From: Candidatus Microthrix parvicella Bio17-1
GTDB lineage: Bacteria; Actinomycetota; Acidimicrobiia; Acidimicrobiales; Microtrichaceae
DNA: 64,000 nucleotides
Direction of reading: 5' to 3'
NCBI RefSeq assembly: GCF_000299415.1
Contig: NZ_AMPG01000002.1
Span: 983,675 to 1,047,674, forward strand
The position numbers were made by a program, and so were the translations under genes. Shown piece by piece: positions 27,419 to 35,881 of this stretch. The stretch's first letter is position 1; every line of letters begins with the position of its first letter. The notes beneath the pieces were generated by a model. The model made no database searches. It had not been told where the DNA came from and saw nothing but the letters and a program-made list of their open reading frames with translations.

Positions 27419-28252
27419 GTGACCGATCAGATGCCGACACGACTGACCACTGTGCGAAATGTCGCACGCAACGCGCTCCGACCTCGATATGGCATCGAGA
27501 TGGTTCGCAAGGTCAGCGATCGTGTGAAAGAGGCAGGCAACCGCACCGATCGTGAGGCGGTTAAACGATGGTGCCGGGCACAAGAGGAGAGCGCCGATGA
27601 TCTCTTTGGGTCGCTGGATCCAGTTCTGTGGGCGGAGGCCGTTGGGTTCGCAGCCGAGTTCACCGCTGCTGCACGTTCGAAACTGGATCGCCTGGGGGTC
27701 GACATGGGCGGCGGAGGTGACTACCGCATTCTCTACTTCCTGACCCGCTATCTGAGGCCGGAAGTCGTGCTCGAAACAGGAGTCGCCGCCGGGTTTACGT
27801 CGTCCTCCGTGCTCACGGCGATGGATCGCAACGGCTCGGGTCACCTATGGTCCAGCGACTTTCCTTACTTCCGGCATGCCAACCCGGAAGCTGACATCGG
27901 GGTCCTCGTGGACCCCGGCCTCAAGGACCGTTGGACCCTGCTCACGCAAGGCGACAGAGCAAACCTCCCGCAGATTCTCAACGAGTGCGGCCCGATCCAA
28001 CTTCTGCACTACGACTCCGACAAGACGGCTTCTGGTCGCGCCTTCGCGCTCGATGCTGTATCGAGCCACCTGACCGACGATTGCGTGGTCATCTTCGATG
28101 ACGTCGACGACGACTTCCACTTTCGCGACTGGTCCGCCGAGCTCTCGCATGGGAGCCACGTATTCCAATTTGGCGGCAAGCACCTTGGCGTGGCCTGCTT
28201 GGGCGGTCCGCTCAGCGAGCTGCCACCCGCAGCGCCCTCCGCTTCTGGATGA
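27419..28252 (+). CDS. Class I SAM-dependent methyltransferase (cephalosporin hydroxylase-like/MT24 type)
   Basis: The 277-residue protein has a SAM-binding Rossmann fold with VVLETGVAAGFTSSSVLTAM as motif I. The acidic loop region is HLWSSDFPYF, and IQLLHYDSDKTASGRAFAL followed by CVVIFDDVDDD gives the metal/SAM-side aspartates. This arrangement resembles class I methyltransferases of the methyltransferase_24 group. GTG 27419 is preferred because a TAGTAT -10 box lies seven bases before it; an in-frame ATG at 27431 is the alternative. The substrate is presumably a glycan component, inferred from the neighbours. Confidence 0.7.
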   Translation: MTDQMPTRLTTVRNVARNALRPRYGIEMVRKVSDRVKEAGNRTDREAVKRWCRAQEESADDLFGSLDPVLWAEAVGFAAEFTAAARSKLDRLGVDMGGGGDYRILYFLTRYLRPEVVLETGVAAGFTSSSVLTAMDRNGSGHLWSSDFPYFRHANPEADIGVLVDPGLKDRWTLLTQGDRANLPQILNECGPIQLLHYDSDKTASGRAFALDAVSSHLTDDCVVIFDDVDDDFHFRDWSAELSHGSHVFQFGGKHLGVACLGGPLSELPPAAPSASG

Positions 28253-28271
28253 CGGCCACGAGCACCAGTTG

Positions 28272-30206
28272 TCAGGCGGCCCTTCCCTGCTCTGCCCACA
28301 CGGAGAACATGATGACGTCCCAGAGTTCATATGCGTTGTTGCGATTACCCGATTGGTGGTCGTTCCATGCCCGGCTGATTGGAGCTTCAGCGAGATGCTG
28401 GGAGGAGACACTTCCGAAGAGATGGTCTTCCGACCACTCTTTGAGAGGGCCTCGCAGCCACTCCTCGATCGGAACCCCGAAGCCGGACTTTGGTCGATCC
28501 ATGTCCGCCGTCGGAACGTACCGATCGATCACTTGCCGGAGCGGCCATTTGGCGGTGCCGTTCCGCACTTTGAACTCCGCTGGCAGCGAAGCTGCAAACT
28601 CGACGATGTCTCGGTCGAGGAAAGGGATCCGGCCCTCCAGCGACACCGACATGGTGGCCCGGTCGACTTTGCAGAGGATGTCGTCGGGCAGATAAGTGAC
28701 GGCGTCGACGGCGGACATGTGCTCGACGATGCCCGGTACGTTGGGCCAGCGTTCGCTGTCGGTGTGCAGAGTTGGAGGTTCAGTGCTTCCCGGCACGAGC
28801 TCCGTCGGCCGATGCCAGTGGCTGACCAACCGGTTGTACACCTCGTAGGCCGAGGACGCATCGGCCACGCCTGCGACCTTGCCGACCTTCATCCCGAACA
28901 TTCGGGGACGCCGGGAGGCCGGAATGAGCTGTGCGGCCTGGTCCCATCTGTTCGGCGGCACGGCAGCCAGTGCTGCGGCACCGCGGCGCCGCAGCGCCAT
29001 CGGAGTTCGCTCAAGCTGCTTCCAGATGCCGGGCACCCACGCATACCGGTTGTAGCCGACGAACAGCTCGTCTCCCCCGTCGCCGGACAACGCGACCGTG
29101 ACGTCCTTGCGGGCCAGCTCGGCGACCAGCCGGGTCGGCACCTGGGACGAGTCGGCAAAAGGCTCGTCGTGGATGGTGCCGAGCTGTTCGACCACTCGGA
29201 GAGCGTCGGCGTCGGTGACGATCAGTTCGGTGTGGTCGGTCCCCAGTTGCGCCGCTACCGAGCGAGCGTCCGAGGACTCGTCGTAGTCCCGAGCCGTCGA
29301 GCCGATGGTGAAGGTTTTCACCGGGCTTGTAGCGACCTGCTGGGCGACGGCGACGACCGCGGTGCTATCGATCCCTCCGGACAGGAATGCACCTACTGGC
29401 ACGTCGGCCACCATGCGCCGTTCTACCGATCGACGCAGCAGACGGTCCAGCTCGTCGACGGCCTCCTCGGCCGTACCGGCGAAGGTTGCACCACGCTCGA
29501 CAACGTCGTAGTAGGACCAGTACTGCTCGGGCTCCCCCACCGCGCCGTCGGGTGCGATCTCAACAGTGCAGCCGGGTTCCAGCTTGAAGATGCCCTCGCG
29601 GATCGTCCACGGCGCCGGCACGTACTTGTGCCGGAAGTACAGCGCCAGGGCGTTGCGATCGACCGGCCGGTCGAAGCCTGGATGGGCCGCCAGCACGTCC
29701 AGGGTGGAGCCGAACAGCACCTCTCCGTTGCCGATGGTGCCGTAGTAGATGGGCTTCTCCCCCATCCGGTCCCGTACCAGGGTGAGCGTGCGCTCCTCAC
29801 GGTCCCACAGCCCAAACGCGTACATCCCGTCGATTCGGTCCAGCGTTGAGTCCAGCCCCCACCGCGCGATCGCCTCGATGAGCACCTCGGTGTCGGAGTG
29901 CCCCTTGAGCTTCACCCCGGCCGACTTCAGGTAGGCAGCAAGTTCCCGGTGGTTGTAGATCTCGCCGTTGTAGGTGATCGTCCACCTGCCGTCGGCGGAG
30001 ACCATCGGCTGCGCCCCGTGCTCGCTGAGATCGAGGATCGACAGCCGTCGATGGCCGAAGCCAATGCCGGCCTGCTCGTCGACCCACGAACCGGAGCCGT
30101 CAGGACCGCGAGAACGCATCGGCTCGGCCATCGACTCGAGCAGCCGCTCGGTATCTTCCGACGGGCGGCGCCGACGGGGATCGAGGACGCCGACGATCCC
30201 GCACAT
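28272..30206 (-). CDS. asnB: Asparagine synthase (glutamine-hydrolysing) family protein
   Basis: The 644-residue protein has the N-terminal class II glutaminase domain, with the catalytic Cys2 in MCGIVGVLD, RGPDGSG, and SYNGEIYNHREL-like sequence around residue 80. The C-terminal synthetase domain has the PP-loop FLSGGIDSTAVVAV and SGDGGDELFVGYNRY. The enzyme amidates an aspartate-like carboxylate using glutamine and ATP. Homologues in glycan clusters are thought to amidate sugar acids or peptides, so the actual substrate may not be free aspartate. The gene converges on the methyltransferase at its left and is divergent from a GT4 at its right. Confidence 0.87.
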   Translation of the reverse strand: MCGIVGVLDPRRRRPSEDTERLLESMAEPMRSRGPDGSGSWVDEQAGIGFGHRRLSILDLSEHGAQPMVSADGRWTITYNGEIYNHRELAAYLKSAGVKLKGHSDTEVLIEAIARWGLDSTLDRIDGMYAFGLWDREERTLTLVRDRMGEKPIYYGTIGNGEVLFGSTLDVLAAHPGFDRPVDRNALALYFRHKYVPAPWTIREGIFKLEPGCTVEIAPDGAVGEPEQYWSYYDVVERGATFAGTAEEAVDELDRLLRRSVERRMVADVPVGAFLSGGIDSTAVVAVAQQVATSPVKTFTIGSTARDYDESSDARSVAAQLGTDHTELIVTDADALRVVEQLGTIHDEPFADSSQVPTRLVAELARKDVTVALSGDGGDELFVGYNRYAWVPGIWKQLERTPMALRRRGAAALAAVPPNRWDQAAQLIPASRRPRMFGMKVGKVAGVADASSAYEVYNRLVSHWHRPTELVPGSTEPPTLHTDSERWPNVPGIVEHMSAVDAVTYLPDDILCKVDRATMSVSLEGRIPFLDRDIVEFAASLPAEFKVRNGTAKWPLRQVIDRYVPTADMDRPKSGFGVPIEEWLRGPLKEWSEDHLFGSVSSQHLAEAPISRAWNDHQSGNRNNAYELWDVIMFSVWAEQGRAA

Positions 30207-30368
30207 CAGGCGGACCTCTGCATGGTGCGCCTACCCGGCCTCTGACCTGCGCTCATGAACGAATCCGTACCTCTCAGCCGGTGTTGCTACCGCCGTGATT
30301 CTGACAGACTTTGCAATCGTGCCAACTATCCCCTCCATCGCTGCCGCTGGCGCCCAACGGCTGGCCTG

Positions 30369-31436
30369 ATGCGCATCTTGCAGGTCGCCACCAGCAGCCT
30401 TCGACGGGGCGCCGAGGTGTTCGCCGCCCAGCTTGGCTCCGAGCTGGGTCGACGCGGCCATGAGGTGACGACGATCTCGTTGGAACACCGAAACGGCGAG
30501 CATGGCCTGGCATTCGAAGAGCTAGCGGTGCCTGGGCGAGGGCCCCGGGCAGTGCTCGAGTTGGCCCGCAGGGCACGGGCGTGCGATGTGCTGATCGCTC
30601 ACGGCGGCTCGACGCTGTTGCCGGTGGCCATCGCTGCCAAGCTGGCACGACGCCCGTTCGTGTACCGAAACATCGGCGACCCCTCATTTTGGGGACGGTC
30701 CCGCGGGGCCGCGCTGCGAATCGGCGCGCCGCTGCGGTCCGCCGCGCAGGTGGTGGCGCTCTACCCTGACGCCGCCGACTACATGCGGGAGCACTACCGA
30801 CTGCCAGACGAGCGGCTGGTCGTTGCGCCCAACGCCGTCGATGTCGACCGCTTTGCCGCCGCCACTTCGGCGCAGCGCCGATCGGTGCGTGCCGAGCTCA
30901 GCCTGCCGCCAACCCAGATCGTGCTCGGCTACCTCGGCAACCTGTCCGAGGAGAAGCGTCCGGGGTGGGCGCTGGCCACGGTTGAGGCGCTCGAGGACGC
31001 CACGCTGCTGATGGCCGGGGATGGTCCGCTCCGGGCCGAGCTGGACCAACGGGCCCGATCGCTCGGCACACGAGAGAGCACGCCGGCGTGTCGACTGCTG
31101 GGGCCGGTTTCGGATCCGCAGCGTTTTCTGGCTGCGATCGACGTGCTGCTGCTGCCCAGCGCCACCGAGGGCATCCCCGGGGTGCTGGTCGAGGCCGCAC
31201 TCGTCGGCGTTCCGACCGTTGCAACCGATGTTGGCGGTGTGCGTGATGCGCTCACGACGATGAGTGCCGGCGTCTGTGTTCCAGTCGACGACTTCGACGG
31301 CTTTGTTGCGGCCGTTCGAGGCGTGGCCGCCGATCCGGGCGGGTACCGGCCCGATCGGGACGCCGCGCTCGAGCACCACGCCATCGAGGCAGTGGCCGAT
31401 CGGTGGGAGCAGGTGGTGTTGCAGGTCGGCGGGTAA
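30369..31436 (+). CDS. Glycosyltransferase family 4
   Basis: The 355-residue GT-B enzyme starts MRILQVATSSLRRGAEVFAA. The donor domain has LGYLGNLSEEKRPGWALATV and the EX7E-type EGIPGVLVEAALVGVPTVA. The ATG at 30369 fits the family N-terminus; the 162 bases between this gene and the divergent asparagine synthase hold the promoters but no recognised gene. Its stop is eight bases from the end of the convergent GNAT gene. Confidence 0.86.
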   Translation: MRILQVATSSLRRGAEVFAAQLGSELGRRGHEVTTISLEHRNGEHGLAFEELAVPGRGPRAVLELARRARACDVLIAHGGSTLLPVAIAAKLARRPFVYRNIGDPSFWGRSRGAALRIGAPLRSAAQVVALYPDAADYMREHYRLPDERLVVAPNAVDVDRFAAATSAQRRSVRAELSLPPTQIVLGYLGNLSEEKRPGWALATVEALEDATLLMAGDGPLRAELDQRARSLGTRESTPACRLLGPVSDPQRFLAAIDVLLLPSATEGIPGVLVEAALVGVPTVATDVGGVRDALTTMSAGVCVPVDDFDGFVAAVRGVAADPGGYRPDRDAALEHHAIEAVADRWEQVVLQVGG

Positions 31437-31444
31437 CGGCCGCC

Positions 31445-32458
31445 TTAAAAGAGTTCGATGTCGCCGAGACCCAGGGCGAGCTGATCCAACGTCGGCACCA
31501 TCGGGTGAGCGACCGGACGCCAGGTGAGGATCGGGCCCAACGCCGGGACCGGCACAAACCCCTGGCGGGCATCGGCGAGATGCAACCGCCCTTGAGTGGC
31601 CGAGCCCTTGAGTAGGTAGTCGACCCCCGAGCCTTTGAGCGCCTTCCACGCTGTTCTCGTGGACGTTCCCTTGGGGACGAGCACCTCGCAGATGGTGGCT
31701 TCGGTCGCCGTCCCCCGCCGTCGAACCCGGAACACCACCAGGCCGTCCTCGACACCTCGCCCAAGGCTGACAGCCCGATAACGGAGCGCGGCAAAGCGGT
31801 AGCGCCAGTGCAGAAACTCGGGGGTTCGGTCGGTGCTGATGCGAGACCCGTTACCAATCCGGGTGAGCAGGGCTTCGACCCCGTCGCGATCTGCGAGCAC
31901 TTCGTCGGCCGGAAGGCCCACCGAGGACTCGTCCGACCACATCGCAGCGGCGGTGCGCGCACCGGCCAGCTTCGGGATCGACCGCAACCCGGTCAGGCGG
32001 ACCGACACCGGGACCTTGCCGACCTCGTGCCAGCCCATCTTGAGGTAGCCGGGGCGGCTCTTGTCGTTGGGCGTGTTGAACACACAGTCCACGCCGTCGT
32101 CTCGGAGGTCGTCGAGTGCCCCCAGCGTCAGCCGGCTGAAGATGCCACGGCCCTGCCAGTCGGGGTGAGTGGCGGTGTCGACGGCACGCACGGCGTTGAT
32201 CGTGGTGCCGTCAGGCCGACGGAAACGCCAACGCAGGAAGGTGCGCAGCCCAACCAGCGTGCCGTTGTCATCCTCGGCAACCCAGGTGGGCGACGGCCCA
32301 AACGGATTGTGGTCATGCTTCCACTCGAAGAACGCTTCGTTGGGGTCGCCGGCCTTCCAACCGAGCGACTGCCGACAGAGCTCGATGATCGCCGGGCGGT
32401 CGTCGGCTGTAGCACGGCGAAGTCGCAGGTCGATGGGCGCGTCCTTAGGGGTGTTCAC
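31445..32458 (-). CDS. GNAT family N-acetyltransferase
   Basis: The 337-residue protein has an N-terminal GNAT domain: LRLRRATADDRPAIIELC start, then VRAVDTATHPDWQGRGIFSR as motif A with the Q-G-R-G-I acetyl-CoA loop, and the motif B region LKMGWHEVGKV. A second, less recognisable half covers residues 170-337. Such two-part acetyltransferases in polysaccharide loci are thought to acetylate amino sugars, but the substrate is not visible. The gene lies at the end of a minus-strand run with the deacetylase and GT4 upstream (34-base gap). Confidence 0.75.
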   Translation of the reverse strand: MNTPKDAPIDLRLRRATADDRPAIIELCRQSLGWKAGDPNEAFFEWKHDHNPFGPSPTWVAEDDNGTLVGLRTFLRWRFRRPDGTTINAVRAVDTATHPDWQGRGIFSRLTLGALDDLRDDGVDCVFNTPNDKSRPGYLKMGWHEVGKVPVSVRLTGLRSIPKLAGARTAAAMWSDESSVGLPADEVLADRDGVEALLTRIGNGSRISTDRTPEFLHWRYRFAALRYRAVSLGRGVEDGLVVFRVRRRGTATEATICEVLVPKGTSTRTAWKALKGSGVDYLLKGSATQGRLHLADARQGFVPVPALGPILTWRPVAHPMVPTLDQLALGLGDIELF

Positions 32459-32492
32459 GGCCCGAGGATACCGGAGAAGGTTGTTCGGCGAC

Positions 32493-33404
32493 TCAGGCCG
32501 ATCGCCTCATCAACCGGTTCTTGAGAGCAAAGACGGCCGAGTGAGCGCCGCTGGCGATGGCGGCCGTGCGCTCGATTGATGCGTCGCTGTCGAGCCGGAG
32601 CCGGGAGATGCTGAACGGGTCGCCCTTGATGTCCGCCAACCGATGGTCGAACTCGACGGCGAGCTCGTAGCCAAGCTCCTTCAGTACCTGGCGGGTGGCC
32701 GATGCGATGTTGCCGTTGGGGTAAGCGAACATCGTCGGCGCTGCACCCAGGGTCTGTTCCAGGTAGCGGTGGGCACGCTCGATCTGGGTACGCTGCGATT
32801 CGGGGCTGCACTGGTCGAGCATCGGGTGGTCCCAGGTGTGATTGCCCAGCTCCATACCGGCGTCGATCCAACGGCGGAGACCGGGTTCATCGAGGGGCTG
32901 GTCGAGCGGATCCGGTGCCGGCGTTGGCAGCGTTGCGACGAACTCCCGCCGGGCGGCGTCAGGGACCGTCTTGAGGTGCCGGACGAGTGACTCATCTACC
33001 CACGCTCGTCCTTGAAAGCTCACTGACCTTCTTCCTACTGCCGCTGCAACCACCGACCACCAGAACGGCTGCGACTCGGCGATGAGCCCCGGGCATACAA
33101 ACATCGTCGCCACCGCTCCGAGCCGCTCCAGCACTGGGAGGCCGTGCTCGACCACACTTCGTTGTCCGTCATCGAAGGTGATCCACAATGCCCGGTCTGG
33201 GAGTTCCGCTCCCCCTCGCACCGCCGTGACGACCTCAGCACCACTGACGAGCGCATATCTCTCCGTGAGGTAGGCCAGCTGACGCCCGAAATGATCCTGA
33301 TCGGATACACCGTGATAGGCGAGCACTCGCAGCTTCCGTCGGGTCAACCTCACGGTGAAACGAGTAATCGGCTGAGTTCCGAGGATGCTCTGGAACGTTG
33401 TCAT
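32493..33404 (-). CDS. Polysaccharide deacetylase family protein (NodB fold)
   Basis: The 303-residue protein contains LWITFDDGQRSVVEHGLPVL (the FDDG metal and base aspartates) and LGNHTWDHPML (the HxxxH metal ligands). There is no clear signal peptide. It is a second NodB-type gene in the locus, with an ATG directly adjoining the stop of the upstream GT4, so the two are translationally coupled. It probably removes N-acetyl groups from a hexosamine of the glycan, in balance with the neighbouring acetyltransferase. Confidence 0.83.
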   Translation of the reverse strand: MTTFQSILGTQPITRFTVRLTRRKLRVLAYHGVSDQDHFGRQLAYLTERYALVSGAEVVTAVRGGAELPDRALWITFDDGQRSVVEHGLPVLERLGAVATMFVCPGLIAESQPFWWSVVAAAVGRRSVSFQGRAWVDESLVRHLKTVPDAARREFVATLPTPAPDPLDQPLDEPGLRRWIDAGMELGNHTWDHPMLDQCSPESQRTQIERAHRYLEQTLGAAPTMFAYPNGNIASATRQVLKELGYELAVEFDHRLADIKGDPFSISRLRLDSDASIERTAAIASGAHSAVFALKNRLMRRSA

Positions 33405-34558
33405 CAGGTCACGTCTCCGACGAGTTCTCTGACCAACGCCAGGTGCGCCCGCCCCATCCGCTCAAGGTCGAACCGGCCTCGGGCTCTGGCCGCTCGTTCC
33501 TCTCGTTCCACTGGTTCATCAAGCGCGACGCACAGCGCATGAAAGAGCGCCTCCACATTGCCTCTGGGCACCAACCGCCCGTCGCGGGGGTCCTCCAGCA
33601 GATCAACAACACCGCCGGCCTCTGTCGCAACGACGGGCGTCCCGGCCAACAACGCCTCGATCAGGGCGAGAGGCATGCCTCCTTCGCTGTCGGAAGTGTT
33701 GAGCACTATGTCCGCCTCAGTAAGCAGCGGCGCTGGATCCCCCACATGACCCAGGAAGTGAATCCAGCCCTCCAAGTCACGACGTTGAGCATCAGCGAGT
33801 AGGGCACCGAACTCCGGGCCGTCTCCGCAAATGACGAACCGCACGGGTCGATTCGCAGCCTTCACCTTCTCGATCACTTCAAGCACCAGGTCCAGGCGTT
33901 TCACCGACACCAAACGACTCAGCGTCATCACGATGGACTCGTCCGCCTGGACGTCCAAGGCTGCGCGCAGGTCCGGCGCCCCGAGGTCAGCGAACGAGAC
34001 GCCGGTCCGATCTGTAGCAACCGGCATGCAGAGCGACGTGCCCGCTGGCACGCCAACTGCCCGGTCGAGGGCCAGCCGAAGCGAGGGGACGTTGGTGACC
34101 AGCCGAATCCGGTTACGCATGGTGAGGATACGGGCCAGAAGACGGTCCTGAACGTGGAACGCGTCGGGCGACGGTTCCACGTGGGCGGTGGCAACGACCT
34201 TTGGTCGAGCAAAACGGCGATCGCCCAGCAGCCACAACCAGCCCATCGGTGCGTGCACCACGTCGGCGTCAAGCGATGCGATGAGCCGACCAACCCGGCG
34301 AACCGACCGAAGCCGGTCGGTGATCGACGTTCCCACGTCCGGAAGATCGTGGAGCGTGCACCGCAAACCGAACTGTTCGACCGTCGCCAAACCGACGTCC
34401 AGCCGGTATCTCACCAGCACGTCGATGGTGAGTTCGTCGGACGTGGTCACCATCTCCAGACCGCGCACCAACTCACGCGACCAACGGGCCAACCCAGCGG
34501 ACGGCGCCAGCGACGAGGTCAACAACACCACCCTGTTGGGGCCCGAGCGACGACTCAA
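33404..34558 (-). CDS. Glycosyltransferase family 4
   Basis: The 384-residue GT-B enzyme begins RVVLLTSSLAPSAGLARWSR. Its donor domain has LSRLVSVKRLDLVLEVIEKV and the EX7E-type SEGGMPLALIEALLAGTPVVA. It heads a three-gene minus-strand unit with the deacetylase and GNAT. A divergent GT4 starts about 110 bases away, and the gap contains the promoter of that gene. Confidence 0.86.
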   Translation of the reverse strand: MSRRSGPNRVVLLTSSLAPSAGLARWSRELVRGLEMVTTSDELTIDVLVRYRLDVGLATVEQFGLRCTLHDLPDVGTSITDRLRSVRRVGRLIASLDADVVHAPMGWLWLLGDRRFARPKVVATAHVEPSPDAFHVQDRLLARILTMRNRIRLVTNVPSLRLALDRAVGVPAGTSLCMPVATDRTGVSFADLGAPDLRAALDVQADESIVMTLSRLVSVKRLDLVLEVIEKVKAANRPVRFVICGDGPEFGALLADAQRRDLEGWIHFLGHVGDPAPLLTEADIVLNTSDSEGGMPLALIEALLAGTPVVATEAGGVVDLLEDPRDGRLVPRGNVEALFHALCVALDEPVEREERAARARGRFDLERMGRAHLALVRELVGDVT

Positions 34559-34657
34559 CGGTTGACCTGGACGGCAAATAACATGGACTTCAACGGTACC
34601 TGTTCTCCGAGATCCACATGGCCATCGACACCGACCTTCTACGGTGATTTAAAGCCC

Positions 34658-34663
34658 TACACT
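34658..34663 (+). promoter_or_regulatory. -10 box of a leaderless promoter
   Basis: TACACT (TANNNT) ends six bases before the GTG at 34670, and no Shine-Dalgarno sequence precedes the gene. This is the layout of actinobacterial leaderless genes. Confidence 0.5.
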
Positions 34664-34669
34664 TGACCA

Positions 34670-35854
34670 GTGTCCGAAGCCCGACCCAATCCCCCGGCCG
34701 CTCCACCGATGGGGCCTCCCGACGTTCTCTGGCACTCGCCACCCCCCTGGAGTGTCGGAGGCTACTCCGGCCAAGCATCCTTGGTCACAATGTCTATGCT
34801 GGAGTCGGGGTATCGAGTCGACCTGTCGGGCTCGATGGATCAAGGCGTTTTCAAGCACGGACCCTTTAGGGTCTGGCCCTCGGACGACCTGTCGGCCAGG
34901 TCGCTCGTCTTGAATGCCACGGCGGCGTTTGAGGGTTCCGACGGCCCTCCACGCGTGATTGCGCTAACCGACGCCCTCAGGTTGGGGCGCCACGACATGT
35001 CCGACATTGAGGTGGCATGGTGGCTGCCATTCAACTTCGACCCAGTACCGGACCAGGTCATCGACGCACTGGCATGCGGCGTTGACCACGTTCTCGCCTT
35101 GTCGAAATGGGCCCAGGACGCCCTCGCTCGTCGAGACGTCGAGAGCCGCTACATGCCCCACGGCGTGGATGCGACCGTCTTCACGCCAGCTGACGCTGCA
35201 ACAAAGGTCCAAGCCCGAGAACGCCTTGGGCTCCCCGCCGATTCCTTCGTGGTTGGCATGGTGGCGGCCAACAACGAATGGATCACCAGCCGCAAGAGCT
35301 TCCCCGAAGCGTTCTGTGCCTTCGCTGAATTGCGAAGCGTCCACTCCGACGCCCTCCTCTACGTCCATTCGAGCCTTGATGGACACCCGGGTGACGGGAT
35401 GAATCTTGTCCGACTCGCTGAGAGCGCAGGCATTCCAAGCGGGGCGATCGCAATGACCAACCCAGCGCGTTACCGTTTGGGATTCGACAGTGAGCAGCTT
35501 GTCGCGCTCTACCGATCGTTTGACGTGCTTCTGGCTCCGTCCGCTGGAGAAGGGTTCGGGGTTCCCGTGATCGAGGCGCAGGCCTGCGGTGTTCCGGTGA
35601 TCGTTTCCGACTTTTCGGCACAGCCTGAGCTCGTCGGAGACGGCTGGATCGTCGGCGGGCAGCGACGGTGGATTCCACCCGTCGGGTCTTGGCAGTTCAC
35701 CCCGGACGTCAACGAGATCGGCGCGGCCCTCTTGGAGGCCTACAAACGCCCAGCCCCACCGTCACAGTTGGCTGTCGACTTCGCTCTTCGGTTCGACCAT
35801 TCAGAGTTGTACGATGAGCTTTGGCGCCCGTTCCTTGCGGACTGGCTGGCGTAG
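34670..35854 (+). CDS. Glycosyltransferase family 4-like protein
   Basis: The 394-residue protein opens with a proline-rich stretch, then WHSPPPWSVGGYSGQASLV, a GT-B acceptor-side glycine loop. The donor domain includes ARERLGLPADSFVVGMVAAN and the EX7E-like GEGFGVPVIEAQACGVPVIV. It is the last glycan gene before the modification modules. Its stop is 27 bases from the end of the convergent PqqD/pseudo-kinase gene, so it marks the boundary between the two regions. Confidence 0.83.
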   Translation: MSEARPNPPAAPPMGPPDVLWHSPPPWSVGGYSGQASLVTMSMLESGYRVDLSGSMDQGVFKHGPFRVWPSDDLSARSLVLNATAAFEGSDGPPRVIALTDALRLGRHDMSDIEVAWWLPFNFDPVPDQVIDALACGVDHVLALSKWAQDALARRDVESRYMPHGVDATVFTPADAATKVQARERLGLPADSFVVGMVAANNEWITSRKSFPEAFCAFAELRSVHSDALLYVHSSLDGHPGDGMNLVRLAESAGIPSGAIAMTNPARYRLGFDSEQLVALYRSFDVLLAPSAGEGFGVPVIEAQACGVPVIVSDFSAQPELVGDGWIVGGQRRWIPPVGSWQFTPDVNEIGAALLEAYKRPAPPSQLAVDFALRFDHSELYDELWRPFLADWLA

Positions 35855-35881
35855 GTTCTGCCTGGCGCCGAGGCGATCCGG

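Noticed and set aside
28098-29849. Plus-strand open frame of 583 codons opposite the asparagine synthase gene
   Set aside because: No motif, biased composition, fully antisense to AsnB with intact catalytic motifs.
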